From assembly GCA_038525525.1 (NCBI GenBank), contig JBCBHO010000003.1:186001-250000 (forward strand): 64,000 nucleotides of DNA, written 5' to 3'. Of the stretch, positions 1 to 7,985 are shown piece by piece. A model generated the notes under the pieces. It was not told the DNA's origin. It was given only the letters and a program-made list of their open reading frames with translations, and ran no database searches. The stretch is from Shimia_B sp038525525. GTDB taxonomy: Bacteria > Pseudomonadota > Alphaproteobacteria > Rhodobacterales > Rhodobacteraceae. Positions within the stretch are counted from its first letter, which is position 1. Each line of letters begins with the position of its first letter. The position numbers and the translations under genes are program-made.

Positions 1-711
1 CGCCGCCATTCCGAGCGGCTGCATTTCTCCGCCGGCGAGCTCGATTTCCAGATCCCCTACACCGTGGACGAGATCGAGGCCGCCAAGGCACAGGTGCTCG
101 AGGTCAACGGCCTCTCGGATGCCTATGTGCGCGCCATCGCCTGGCGCGGCGCGGGCGAGGACATGGGCGTCGCTTCAGCGCGCAATCCCGTCTACCTCGC
201 CATCGCGGCCTGGGAATGGGGCAGCTACTACGGCGACGCCAAGATGAAGGGAGCCAAGCTCGACATCGCCAAGTGGAAGCGCCCGAGCCCCGAGACGATC
301 CCGGTCCACGCCAAGGCCGCGGGCCTCTACATGATCTGCACGACCTCCAAACACGCCGCCGAGGCGAAGGGCTGCTCGGACGCGCTCTTCATGGATTACC
401 GCGGCTACGTGGCCGAGTGCACAGGCGCCAACATCTTCTTCGTGAAGGACGGCGAGGTCCACACACCCGACCCCGACTGCTTCCTCAACGGCATCACCCG
501 CCAGCGCGTCATCGGGATGCTCCACGACAAGCAGGTCAAGGTCCACGAGCGCTACATCATGCCCGAGGAGCTCGAAAGCTTCGAACAATGCTGGGTCACT
601 GGCACCGCCGCCGAGGTCACGCCCGTGGCCCAGATCGGCGACTACAACTTCGAAGTGGGTGCCCTGACCCGCGACGTCGCCGAAAGCTACGAGGCGCTGG
701 TGCGCGCCTAG
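1..711 (+). CDS. ilvE: Branched-chain amino acid aminotransferase, 5'-truncated by the window edge
   Basis: PLP-dependent fold-IV transaminase that interconverts leucine, isoleucine and valine with their 2-oxo acids in the cytoplasm. The frame is open from base 1, so the N-terminus (roughly 50 residues by family length) lies outside the window; 236 residues remain. The PLP lysine is in HAKAAGLYM (codon 313-315). The class-IV signature E-x-TGANIFFVKDG is followed by LNGITRQRVI, and the phosphate-binding SGTAAE-like segment appears as TGTAAEVTPV. D-amino-acid transaminase and aminodeoxychorismate lyase share the fold, but the spacing and the TGTAAEVTPV segment fit IlvE best. Confidence 0.92.
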   Translation, partial: RRHSERLHFSAGELDFQIPYTVDEIEAAKAQVLEVNGLSDAYVRAIAWRGAGEDMGVASARNPVYLAIAAWEWGSYYGDAKMKGAKLDIAKWKRPSPETIPVHAKAAGLYMICTTSKHAAEAKGCSDALFMDYRGYVAECTGANIFFVKDGEVHTPDPDCFLNGITRQRVIGMLHDKQVKVHERYIMPEELESFEQCWVTGTAAEVTPVAQIGDYNFEVGALTRDVAESYEALVRA

Positions 712-756
712 GGGATTCCCCTCCGCCACATGGTGTGTCAAGCTTCCATCCATGCT

Positions 757-789
757 GATGCATGTTGCCATCTGTTTGGATGCATGCTG
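757..789. promoter_or_regulatory. Candidate operator: two 11-bp direct repeats upstream of hicBA
   Basis: GATGCATGTTG (757-767) and GATGCATGCTG (779-789) differ at one base and start 22 bp apart, about two helical turns. Each contains the palindrome ATGCAT. They lie just upstream of the proposed hicB start at 812, where an autoregulatory site of a toxin-antitoxin operon is expected. That a regulator binds here is inference only. Confidence 0.35.
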
Positions 790-811
790 GCGTCCGGATA
801 GGGAGCAAGCC

Positions 812-1069
812 TTGGCCACTCGATTTTACGCAAAGCCGATCTGGGACCCCGAGGCAGAAGTCTGGATTTCCGACAGCAACATCATCGGCCTCCACCTCGA
901 GGCCAAGACTCTCGCTGAGTTCGAAGAACTCGTGGACGAGTTTGCCGCCGAGCTCATCCTCTCCAATCACTTCCGCGGTAAGCTGCCGTCTGATGAGAAC
1001 CTCGGGTCCTGGCTACCGACCGTTGTCATCAACCAGCCAGGGACCCTCGCCGATTTGGCCGATGGCTGA
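812..1069 (+). CDS. hicB: HicB-like (DUF1902-type) antitoxin
   Basis: Predicted antitoxin of 85 residues. The N-terminal RFYAKPIWDPEAEVWISDS and the following GLHLEAKTLAEFEELVDE match the HicB/DUF1902 pattern of a beta strand with W-D-x-E-A-x-x-W, then an acidic helix. I chose the TTG at 812 because GGGA lies about 8 bases upstream and homology begins right there; an in-frame ATG at 758 would add residues unlike the family. No obvious HTH or ribbon-helix-helix domain follows, so this HicB may only bind its toxin. The end overlaps hicA by 8 bases, which indicates translational coupling with the antitoxin first, the reverse of the classical hicA-hicB order. Confidence 0.72.
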   Translation: MATRFYAKPIWDPEAEVWISDSNIIGLHLEAKTLAEFEELVDEFAAELILSNHFRGKLPSDENLGSWLPTVVINQPGTLADLADG

Positions 1070-1256
1070 CTTCTATCGGGAAGTCACCAAACTGCTGAGA
1101 CAGCACCACTTCAAGCAAATCCCCGGTGGCAAGGGCTCTCACGAGAAGTGGTTCAACGACATCTCCGAAGAGACCGTGATCGTTCCGCGAAATCTGAAAA
1201 ATCGCTACACGGCAAACGGCATTCTGAAGTCTGCGGGCATCAAGAAGAAGCTCTGA
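1062..1256 (+). CDS. hicA: HicA-like mRNA interferase toxin
   Basis: A 64-residue basic protein of the HicA (YcfA) family, double-stranded-RNA-binding-fold ribonucleases that cleave mRNA independently of the ribosome. It keeps the family features: an N-terminal helix (REVTKLLRQHHF), the glycine turn IPGGKGSHEKW with the presumed catalytic histidine in G-S-H, and the C-terminal TANGILKSAGI helix matching the usual T-L-x-x-I-L-x-x-A-G-I. The ATG at 1062 sits inside the end of hicB in another frame. Its stop abuts that of the convergent DMT transporter. Length is normal for the family, so the toxin looks intact. Confidence 0.85.
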   Translation: MADFYREVTKLLRQHHFKQIPGGKGSHEKWFNDISEETVIVPRNLKNRYTANGILKSAGIKKKL

Positions 1257-2189
1257 TCACTGCAGCCCCTTAGCGCGGACCTTCCTCCGCGCTGTTTCGT
1301 CTCGCCCGAGCTGCCGCTCGCGCCACACGATGATCGCGCCCGCTGCGATCACGATCACCGAGCCGACGAGCATCTGCGCGGTGGGGATTTCCGCGAACCA
1401 AAGCCAGCCCACGAGGATCGACCAGACCATCGACGTGTAAGTGAAGGGCGCCAGCGCGCCCGCGTCGGCGAAGCGGTAGCTGGCGGTCAGGAAGATCTGG
1501 CCCACTCCGCCGATGAGCCCCGCCGCCACGAGGTAGGCCGCTTGTGCGCCCGTGGGCCAGACCCAGCCGAAGGGCAGAGTAAAGAGCCCGAGGATCGCGG
1601 CGGTAAGAGAGAAGTAGAAGACGATGGCCGAGGTGCTCTCCCGGCCGGCCATGCCCTTCACGAAGACCTGTGCGAGGGCCGCCAGCGCCGCGGACCCCAG
1701 CGTGAGGAGCGCGCCCAGCGTCACGGCGTCGCCGAGGCCGCCGCCGAGCCGCGGCCAGATGATGATCATCACTCCCACGAGGCCGAGGAGCACCGCGCCC
1801 AGCCGGAAGAACCGGAACCGCTCACCGAGCATCAGGGCGGCTAGCACCACGAGGATGATCGGCGTGGCAAAGCGGATCGCCGTCACCTCCGGCAGCGGCA
1901 GGTAGAGGAGCCCGGCAAAGCCCAGCCCCATGGCGGTCGTCCCCACGATCCCGCGCAGCGCGTGGCTCTGCCAGCGGACGGTGCGGAGACCGTCGCCGAG
2001 ATGCCCGCTCTGCCACAGCCAGGCGAAGATCACAGGCATCGCGAAAACCGAGCGGAAGAAGACAGCCTGCCCGGCGGGGACCTCCGCGGCCTTGATGAAG
2101 CCCGACATGACCGTGAAGACGAGCATCGCGGCAGAGATGAGCGCGGCACCCCGGGCCGGACCTGTCAGGCCGACCCTCACCCGGCGCAC
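1257..2189 (-). CDS. DMT-superfamily (EamA) transporter
   Basis: Inner-membrane protein of 310 residues with about ten hydrophobic segments arranged as two five-helix EamA repeats (roughly residues 14-145 and 160-290). EamA proteins export or import small metabolites, and the substrate cannot be read from the sequence. The start at 2189 is GTG. It follows the HupE/UreJ gene by 37 bases on the same strand and may be co-transcribed with it. The basic C-terminal tail (WRERQLGRDETARRKVRAK) fits a cytoplasmic end. Confidence 0.85.
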   Translation of the reverse strand: MRRVRVGLTGPARGAALISAAMLVFTVMSGFIKAAEVPAGQAVFFRSVFAMPVIFAWLWQSGHLGDGLRTVRWQSHALRGIVGTTAMGLGFAGLLYLPLPEVTAIRFATPIILVVLAALMLGERFRFFRLGAVLLGLVGVMIIIWPRLGGGLGDAVTLGALLTLGSAALAALAQVFVKGMAGRESTSAIVFYFSLTAAILGLFTLPFGWVWPTGAQAAYLVAAGLIGGVGQIFLTASYRFADAGALAPFTYTSMVWSILVGWLWFAEIPTAQMLVGSVIVIAAGAIIVWRERQLGRDETARRKVRAKGLQ

Positions 2190-2226
2190 CCCGCTGGGAC
2201 GTTGGAGCGGGACGCCCCGCCCGGCC

Positions 2227-3417
2227 TCACAAGAACGCCCGCTCGATGAACCAGTAGAACCCGATTACTCCGATGATGAGCGAGCCTACGATGGCATTGG
2301 CCCGGTACATCTCGGGCAGGTCGCGCACCATGGCCTCCTCCGGGTCGTCGAGGCGCCCGATCCGGGCTGCCCAGAGCCCCAGCATGATCACGAGAAACGC
2401 GCCGAGGATCACCGCCAGCTGCCCGATCTCCACGCCCACGTTGAACGCGACGAGCGAGACCACGAATTGACCCTGTGACAGCCCGAAATCGCTCAGGACG
2501 CTGGCAAAGCCCAGCCCGTGCAGGAGCCCGAAGACAAAGACCACCGCCGGCCTGAGCCAGCCCATGCGCGGCTGCAGGATGTTCTCCACCGCCACCCAGG
2601 TGATCGAGAGTGCGATGAAGGCCTCCACGAGCCACATCCAGTCATCGGGGATCGCAATGACACCCAGCGTCGCCAGCGCCAGCGTCACCGTGTGCGCCAC
2701 GGTGAAAGCCGTCACCTGCCAGAGGATCGGCCCCCATTTCAGCGCGAAGAAGAAGAGCCCGAGCACGAAGAGAATGTGATCGATGCCAAGCGGGATGATG
2801 TGCTCGAAGCCCGCCACGAGAAAGCGCCAGAAGGCCTCGCCCGCCGTCTCCTCCACCACGCCTGCGGCTGGGAGCGGCGCGGACATGCCCCCGGCATCCA
2901 AGAGCTCTGCAAAGGTCTGTCCGCCGCGGGATTGCCGCACCACGAGGACCCCGTTCTCCGCGGGCCAGCCGAGGGAGACGGCGTCCGCCTCCATGGGCGC
3001 CGACAGCGAAAGCACGGTCTCGCGTGCCACCGCGTCGGAGGCCGGTGCCACGACGGTCACCCCGTCAAGGCTAAGCCCCCCCGCGCCCTCGAGCGCCAGT
3101 GACAGAACGCCTGGCCCGGCGGCCTCGATCTCCGCCGCGAGTGCCGCGTCGGGCAGCGCACGCAGCGCATCGTAGACGGACGCCTCAGGCGCGTCGTTGG
3201 TATCGGTGTAGGTGCCAAGATCGACGCCAGCGAGAAGCGCCTCGGCATTCACCGCGATCTCCATCTGCATGCGCTCCGACGACACGCTCACATTGGCGAT
3301 GGCAGGCGCGGTCTCATGCGCACGGAGCCCCGCGCCCCACATCAAGGTGATGAGCGCGAGCATTGACATCGCGGCGAACCGTGCGGCACGTGGGGCAACC
3401 TTTGTAGGAGTGATCAT
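2227..3417 (-). CDS. HupE/UreJ family membrane protein with large periplasmic N-terminal domain
   Basis: About 396 residues: a signal peptide with a basic n-region (KVAPRAARFAA) and hydrophobic core (MLALITLMWGAG) cleaved before HETAP; a periplasmic beta-rich domain to about residue 200; then a polytopic domain containing GIDHILFVLGLFFFAL, TVAHTVTLALATLG and FGLLHGLGFASVL. The histidines in H-I-L-F and HGLGFA are typical of HupE/UreJ proteins, several of which move nickel or cobalt. Its divergent partner is a DUF4198 protein, a family often found beside metal transporters, so metal uptake is plausible but not shown. The chosen ATG (3415-3417) shares the CATG of the divergent gene's start; ATGs at 3369 and 3363 would shorten the n-region. 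Confidence 0.8.
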   Translation of the reverse strand: MITPTKVAPRAARFAAMSMLALITLMWGAGLRAHETAPAIANVSVSSERMQMEIAVNAEALLAGVDLGTYTDTNDAPEASVYDALRALPDAALAAEIEAAGPGVLSLALEGAGGLSLDGVTVVAPASDAVARETVLSLSAPMEADAVSLGWPAENGVLVVRQSRGGQTFAELLDAGGMSAPLPAAGVVEETAGEAFWRFLVAGFEHIIPLGIDHILFVLGLFFFALKWGPILWQVTAFTVAHTVTLALATLGVIAIPDDWMWLVEAFIALSITWVAVENILQPRMGWLRPAVVFVFGLLHGLGFASVLSDFGLSQGQFVVSLVAFNVGVEIGQLAVILGAFLVIMLGLWAARIGRLDDPEEAMVRDLPEMYRANAIVGSLIIGVIGFYWFIERAFL

Positions 3418-4216
3418 GCGTCTTCTCTCTTCCGCCCTGGCCGCGGGCCTTGCTGCCGCCATCCTTGCAACGGCGGCCTCGGCCCACGAATTCTGGCTCT
3501 CGCCCCGCGCCTATGAGGTGGGCGTGGGCCGCGCCCTCGAAGCGGATATCAGGACGGGAGAAAGCTTCAAGGGAAATGCCTCCCCCTACTTCACGCGCAA
3601 TGTCGAACGCTTCGAGGTGCTCATGGGAGGCCGCCGCATCGACCCCGAGGCGACGCTGGGCGACCGACCGGTGCTCGATCGTAGCGTGCCCGGCGAGGGG
3701 CTCGCTGTCGTCATCTACGAGACCCGCGACAGCCGCCTGACCTACCAGGACTGGCAGAAATTCGTGAACTTCGTGGAGCATAAGGCGTTTGACGGCGCGC
3801 TCGCACGGCACGATGCGCGCGGCCTTCCACGGGAGGGCTTCGTGGAGACCTATCGCCGCTACGCGAAGTCGCTTATCGCCGTGGGCGGGGGCGCGGGGAG
3901 CGACCGGCCCGTGGGCCTCGACACAGAGATCGTGGCGCTCGCCAATCCCTACACCGACGCGGTGGACGCCATGCCGGTGCAGGTTTTGCTCTACGGCCAG
4001 CCGCGCGCCAACGCCCAGGTGGAGACGTATATCCGCGCGCCGTCAGGCGAGGTCAGTGTCGATATCCGCCGCACCGATGCCAACGGTCGCGCCGCGATCC
4101 CGATCCGCCCGGGCCACGAATACATGGTCGACGCCGTGGTGCTCGAGGAGCGGTCGGGAGACGTCGCCTGGCATTCCATGTGGGCCAACCTGACATTTTC
4201 AGTCCCCGCGCGCTGA
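3416..4216 (+). CDS. DUF4198 domain-containing exported protein
   Basis: A 266-residue secreted protein. The signal peptide MRLLSSALAAGLAAAILATAASA ends before HEFWL, and mature proteins of this family characteristically start with H-E-F-W-L. The rest is a beta-rich domain with PYTDAVDAMPVQVLLYGQP and a carboxypeptidase-regulatory-like repeat (ANGRAAIPIRPGHEYMVDAVVL). AGGAG 6 bases upstream fixes the start at 3416. The DUF4198 family lacks an assigned reaction; some members cluster with nickel, cobalt or iron uptake genes, and the divergent HupE/UreJ neighbour fits that. The N-terminal histidine after cleavage could ligate a metal (inference). Confidence 0.8.
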   Translation: MRLLSSALAAGLAAAILATAASAHEFWLSPRAYEVGVGRALEADIRTGESFKGNASPYFTRNVERFEVLMGGRRIDPEATLGDRPVLDRSVPGEGLAVVIYETRDSRLTYQDWQKFVNFVEHKAFDGALARHDARGLPREGFVETYRRYAKSLIAVGGGAGSDRPVGLDTEIVALANPYTDAVDAMPVQVLLYGQPRANAQVETYIRAPSGEVSVDIRRTDANGRAAIPIRPGHEYMVDAVVLEERSGDVAWHSMWANLTFSVPAR

Positions 4217-4232
4217 TGAGGGTCCTTGAGCC

Positions 4233-5258
4233 TCAGGCGGCGCGGCTGAGCATCGCAGCCTCATAAGAACGCAGCACCGGTCGCGCGGCCACCGTGGCCT
4301 CCGGCCCGAGCCGCGCCAGCACCGGCGCGAGATCGGCGCGCGCAGCCTCGGTCAGCTGCGAAAGCCCGAAGGCGGATGGTAGGAAGCTCTCTGCCGCGAG
4401 GCCCGCGCAATCGAGCACCGCGTGACGCGGCAAAAGCAAGTGGTGATAGCGCATGCGCTGCCCCGGCGCGAGACGGATGCCGGGGTGCCCGACGAGCTGC
4501 CGCGCTGCCACGAGCACGTCGGCCCGGCCGAAGAAGAGCTCCGCCTCGGGCCCGCTCACCATCACGCGGTGCTGCTGGGAAAGACGCACGGGCGCGCTAT
4601 TGCCCAGCGCCCCCGTCGCGATCTCCACCGGCGCGAAGGGGCCGATCCCGAAAACCGCGCGCGCGCCGGTCCAGCAAATGGGCTGCGGGCCGTCATCGAG
4701 CGTCTCCACGAGATCCCCAGCGCGGAGCGTCTCCACAGGGCGATAGCCGCCGGGCGTCCGGATCGGGCTGCCCGCGCCAAAGCAGATGGGCGTCACGTAG
4801 TCTTCGGACGCAAAGCTCGGCCCTTCCGTGCCGCGCGAAAGCTGCAGTGGGACATTGGGCGGTGGAAAGCCACCGAACCCGCCCACGACGGCGATCCCCT
4901 CGATGGAGCCGAAGGAGTTGTTGTAGGGGCTGTTTGCCTCCCGGATGTTGAAGGCGATCAGGGTCCAGGTTTCGCCTTGGTACTCCGCCTCGAAGGCGAA
5001 CTCCGCTTCCACGCGCGACCCGTCAGGGAAGGTAACGTTGCCGAGGTCCTGCGCGCCGTCGAGGCGCTGGGAGCTGTCATTGTCGGAGAAGTTCGGATCG
5101 TTATCGGTGACCTCGATGGGGATCCAGTTCGGCGTGTTGATGGTCAGGGTCTGGCCGTCCATGTGCCGCCCATCGCCCTGGGTCTGGCCGTCGAGCCCAT
5201 TGGGCAGCGACACCGTGAGATCCCCTTCGTCGAGGACATATATCGTATAATCCGGCAT
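4233..5258 (-). CDS. Hint-domain (Hedgehog/intein-like, Hint_2) protein
   Basis: A 341-residue protein. Residues 1-155 form an acidic, asparagine/aspartate-rich beta-type region without a signal peptide. From about 158 a Hint_2 module begins with the nucleophile candidate Cys159 in ICFGAGSPIRTPGGYRPVE, followed by AGDLVETLDDG and SQQHRVMVSG, the conserved T/S-x-x-H-R block. Hint domains of hedgehog and intein type drive self-cleavage through an N-S acyl shift. In Rhodobacterales, proteins with this layout are common, often multicopy, and functionally unassigned. The start at 5258 has no competing upstream ATG. Confidence 0.82.
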   Translation of the reverse strand: MPDYTIYVLDEGDLTVSLPNGLDGQTQGDGRHMDGQTLTINTPNWIPIEVTDNDPNFSDNDSSQRLDGAQDLGNVTFPDGSRVEAEFAFEAEYQGETWTLIAFNIREANSPYNNSFGSIEGIAVVGGFGGFPPPNVPLQLSRGTEGPSFASEDYVTPICFGAGSPIRTPGGYRPVETLRAGDLVETLDDGPQPICWTGARAVFGIGPFAPVEIATGALGNSAPVRLSQQHRVMVSGPEAELFFGRADVLVAARQLVGHPGIRLAPGQRMRYHHLLLPRHAVLDCAGLAAESFLPSAFGLSQLTEAARADLAPVLARLGPEATVAARPVLRSYEAAMLSRAA

Positions 5259-5307
5259 GCTCGGCCCCTGTTATGAAGACCGATGTAGAGGCCGATTGGG
5301 ACGAATG

Positions 5308-6375
5308 TTAGGCATCTGACGTCGGGGAAGCTAGGCGCGAGACGGCCCAGCGCGCGGCGTCAGCAACGACGGGCGCGGGATCATCCACCAGCGCCTCGCC
5401 CGCGACCCGCAGGCGCGGCGACCCACTGTTACCGATGGCATAGAGCACGTTACGCACGAACCGGTCCCGCCCGATCCGTTTGATGGGCGAGCCTGAAAAT
5501 CGCGCCCGGAAGCCCGCATCATCGAGCGCGGCGAGTTCCGCGAGATCGGGAAAGAGCATCCCTTCCCGCGCGGCATAGCGCATCTCGCGGGCCTCGGCAG
5601 CAAACTTGTTCCACGGGCACACCGCCAGGCAATCGTCGCAGCCATAGATGCGGTTTCCCATCTTGGCGCGGAGCTCCTCGGGCACGGGGCCCTTATGCTC
5701 GATCGTGAGATAGGAGATGCAGCGCCGCGCATCGAGCGCGTAGGGTGCTGGGAAGGCGTCCGTCGGGCAGGCCTCGAGGCAGCGGGTACAGCGCCCGCAA
5801 TGGTCGATTTCGGCTGCATCAGGGTCGAATTCCACCGTCGTGAAGATCGACCCCAAAAAAAACCAGCTGCCAAGCTCGCGGCCCACGAGGTTGGTATGCT
5901 TGCCCTGCCAGCCGAGCCCCGCGGCCTCCGCCAGCGGCTTCTCGGCCACGGGCGCGGTATCCACGAAGACCTTCACCTCCGCGCCCGAGGCCGCCACCAG
6001 CCAGCGCGCCAGCCGCTTGAGCCGCTTCTTGACCGTGTCGTGGTAGTCTTTTCCGCGTGCATAGACACTGATATTGCCTGTCTCCGGCCGCGCCAGCCCC
6101 GCGAGCGCGTCTTCGTCGGGCGTGTAGGTCTCCGCCAGCATGATCACGGAGCGGCATTCCGGCCAGAGCGCCCGCGGATCCCCGCGCCAGGCCGCGCGAT
6201 CCTCCATCCAGCCCATGGTTCCGTGATGCCCGGCGTCGAGCCAGGCGCCGAGCCGCGCGGGCACATGGGGGATGGCGCCGGGCTGCGTCACCCGGCAGGC
6301 GCTAAAGCCTGCCTCCCGCGCCTCGGCGTCGAGCCTCTTGCGCAGCGTTGCGGTGTCAGAAATCAAGGTCCGCAT
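5308..6375 (-). CDS. queG: Epoxyqueuosine reductase (tRNA queuosine, last step)
   Basis: Cobalamin and iron-sulfur enzyme, 355 residues, that reduces epoxyqueuosine to queuosine at position 34 of GUN-anticodon tRNAs. The catalytic-site segment KVFVDTAPVAEKPLAEAAGLG contains the conserved aspartate. Two 4Fe-4S clusters are ligated by CGRCTRCLEACP and CDDCLAVCPW. A HEAT-like C-terminus (GNSGSPRLRVAGEALVDD) completes it. I start at MRTLISDTATL (6375), which overlaps the upstream GST gene by 20 bases; the longer frame begins with non-homologous sequence. It is probably the last gene of an mtgA-GST-queG transcript. Confidence 0.93.
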   Translation of the reverse strand: MRTLISDTATLRKRLDAEAREAGFSACRVTQPGAIPHVPARLGAWLDAGHHGTMGWMEDRAAWRGDPRALWPECRSVIMLAETYTPDEDALAGLARPETGNISVYARGKDYHDTVKKRLKRLARWLVAASGAEVKVFVDTAPVAEKPLAEAAGLGWQGKHTNLVGRELGSWFFLGSIFTTVEFDPDAAEIDHCGRCTRCLEACPTDAFPAPYALDARRCISYLTIEHKGPVPEELRAKMGNRIYGCDDCLAVCPWNKFAAEAREMRYAAREGMLFPDLAELAALDDAGFRARFSGSPIKRIGRDRFVRNVLYAIGNSGSPRLRVAGEALVDDPAPVVADAARWAVSRLASPTSDA

Positions 6376-7021
6376 AGTGCCGTGGTGGCGGGAAACCCGG
6401 CACCACATCCGCGAGGATGGAGCGGAAGGCCGGGCGCGATTTGATCTTGGCGTACCAATCCTTCACCCCTTCCGACCGGTTCCAATCGACATCACTGATA
6501 TAGTCCAGAGCGCTCAGATGGGCAGCCGCCGCGAAATCCGCGAGCGTCATCACGTCGCCCGCCAGCCAGCGCCGCTGGTCGAGGAGCCAGGCCATGTAAT
6601 CGAGATGGTACTTGATCGCCTTCGAGCCGGCCTTGACGTTGGTACTGTCAGGGTAGCCCTGCCCGGTGATCTTCTTGTTCACCCGCTCGTAGAGCAGGTT
6701 CGACGTCACCTCACGGTGAAACTTGTCATCGAACCAGGCTACAAGCCGCCTCACCTCGAAGCGCGCATCCTTCGATTGCGGCAGGAGCGGCGGCGCAGGA
6801 TAGGCCTCCTCGATGTACTCGCAGATCGCCGTGCTCTCGCTCATGACCCGCCCCTCGTGGCGCAGCACCGGCACCTTGCCCGCCGGATTGCGCCGCATGA
6901 AATCGGCACTCTGCTCCCAGTAGCGCTCTTCCACGAGGGTGACCTCGATCTTCTTCTCGGCCAGAGAGAGCCGCACCTTGCGGCAAAACGGAGAGAGGGG
7001 CGCGTGATAAAGCGTGGTCAT
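6356..7021 (-). CDS. Glutathione S-transferase family protein
   Basis: A 221-residue protein with an N-terminal thioredoxin-like GST domain (TTLYHAPLSPFCRKVRLSLAEK; the proline/cysteine turn SPFC and the glutathione-binding KVPVLRHEGRVMSESTAI) and an all-helical C-terminal domain from about residue 95 (TLADFAAAAHLSALDYI). The MSESTAI segment is the typical gamma-glutamyl contact site. The substrate is unknown. I prefer the start at 7021; an upstream ATG at 7045 adds eight residues without family support. It lies between mtgA and queG, which it overlaps, so it is probably part of one transcript. Confidence 0.85.
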   Translation of the reverse strand: MTTLYHAPLSPFCRKVRLSLAEKKIEVTLVEERYWEQSADFMRRNPAGKVPVLRHEGRVMSESTAICEYIEEAYPAPPLLPQSKDARFEVRRLVAWFDDKFHREVTSNLLYERVNKKITGQGYPDSTNVKAGSKAIKYHLDYMAWLLDQRRWLAGDVMTLADFAAAAHLSALDYISDVDWNRSEGVKDWYAKIKSRPAFRSILADVVPGFPPPRHYADLDF

Positions 7022-7089
7022 CGAAATCTGCTCTCGGGAAGACATCGCCCGTCCATGCCCCAGCCGCTCATCCGCATCAAGCCCGCCCT

Positions 7090-7806
7090 TCAGCTCTCGA
7101 AACAGGCCGCGCGCCCATCGGCGGCGATCGTGTCTGCCCCGGCGAGGATTTGCCGAGCCCGCCGATCCACGAAGTCGGAAGGCCGCACCGGCGAGCGCCC
7201 TTTGGGGTCGGGCAGGATCGCCGCGAGCCGCGCCGCCTGCGCCCGGCTGAGCTCCCGCGGGCCCACGCCGAAATAGTGGCGCGCCGCCGCGTCCACGCCA
7301 AAGACCCCTTCATCGAATTCCGCGATATTGAGATAGACCTCTAGGATCCGCGCCTTGGTCCAGGTGAGCTCCACCAGCGGTGTGATCAACGCCTCCAGCG
7401 CCTTCCGGGCATAGGAGCGCCCGTGCCAAAGAAAGACGTTCTTCACCACCTGCTGCGAGATCGTAGAGCCCCCACGCAGTGCGCCTTCATCAAGCGCCTG
7501 CCGGATCGCGGTGGTGTCGAGCCCCCAGTGCAGACAGAAATTGGCGTCTTCCGCGGCCACGGCGGACTGCCCCATAATGGGCGCCACCTCGGCCAGCGGG
7601 ACCCAAGTGTAATCCACCCCGCCGAGCCGCCGCGCCTCCGCCATCATGTAGGGTGTCGTGGGCGGGTTGATCACGCGCCCGGAGGCGATCACGATCAGGA
7701 TCACCGCGAGGAGGATCAGCCCGTAACGGACGATCCTGCGCCGGAGTTGGCGCAAAAACGGCTCCCGCGCCCGTACCTTCGCCTGTTTGCCCTTGCGCGC
7801 TGCCAT
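7090..7806 (-). CDS. mtgA: Monofunctional biosynthetic peptidoglycan transglycosylase
   Basis: GT51 glycosyltransferase of about 238 residues that polymerises lipid II into glycan strands at the periplasmic face of the inner membrane. It has a basic N-terminus, one transmembrane anchor (YGLILLAVILIVIASG), then the GT51 motifs: AAEDANFCLHWGLD with the catalytic glutamate, GGSTISQQVVKN, RKALEALI with the second glutamate, and EVYLNIAEF. There is no transpeptidase domain, so it is MtgA and not a class A PBP. The start at 7806 (MAARKGKQ) gives the usual length; a start at 7836 is possible. Confidence 0.93.
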   Translation of the reverse strand: MAARKGKQAKVRAREPFLRQLRRRIVRYGLILLAVILIVIASGRVINPPTTPYMMAEARRLGGVDYTWVPLAEVAPIMGQSAVAAEDANFCLHWGLDTTAIRQALDEGALRGGSTISQQVVKNVFLWHGRSYARKALEALITPLVELTWTKARILEVYLNIAEFDEGVFGVDAAARHYFGVGPRELSRAQAARLAAILPDPKGRSPVRPSDFVDRRARQILAGADTIAADGRAACFES

Positions 7807-7985
7807 GGCTTCCCATGGCACGGCCCCGCCGCTCACTCAATCGCCAGTTGCCACTGGTCGCCCGATCGCACCGGCACCATCGCAGAGAGCCCACAGCGCC
7901 ACGCCCCGCGAAGCGCGCATGTCACATCAAAGAGGTGCGGCCCGGAAGGTCGCTCCGGGCCATCGCCCTCGCAGGCCGCAAGCGA

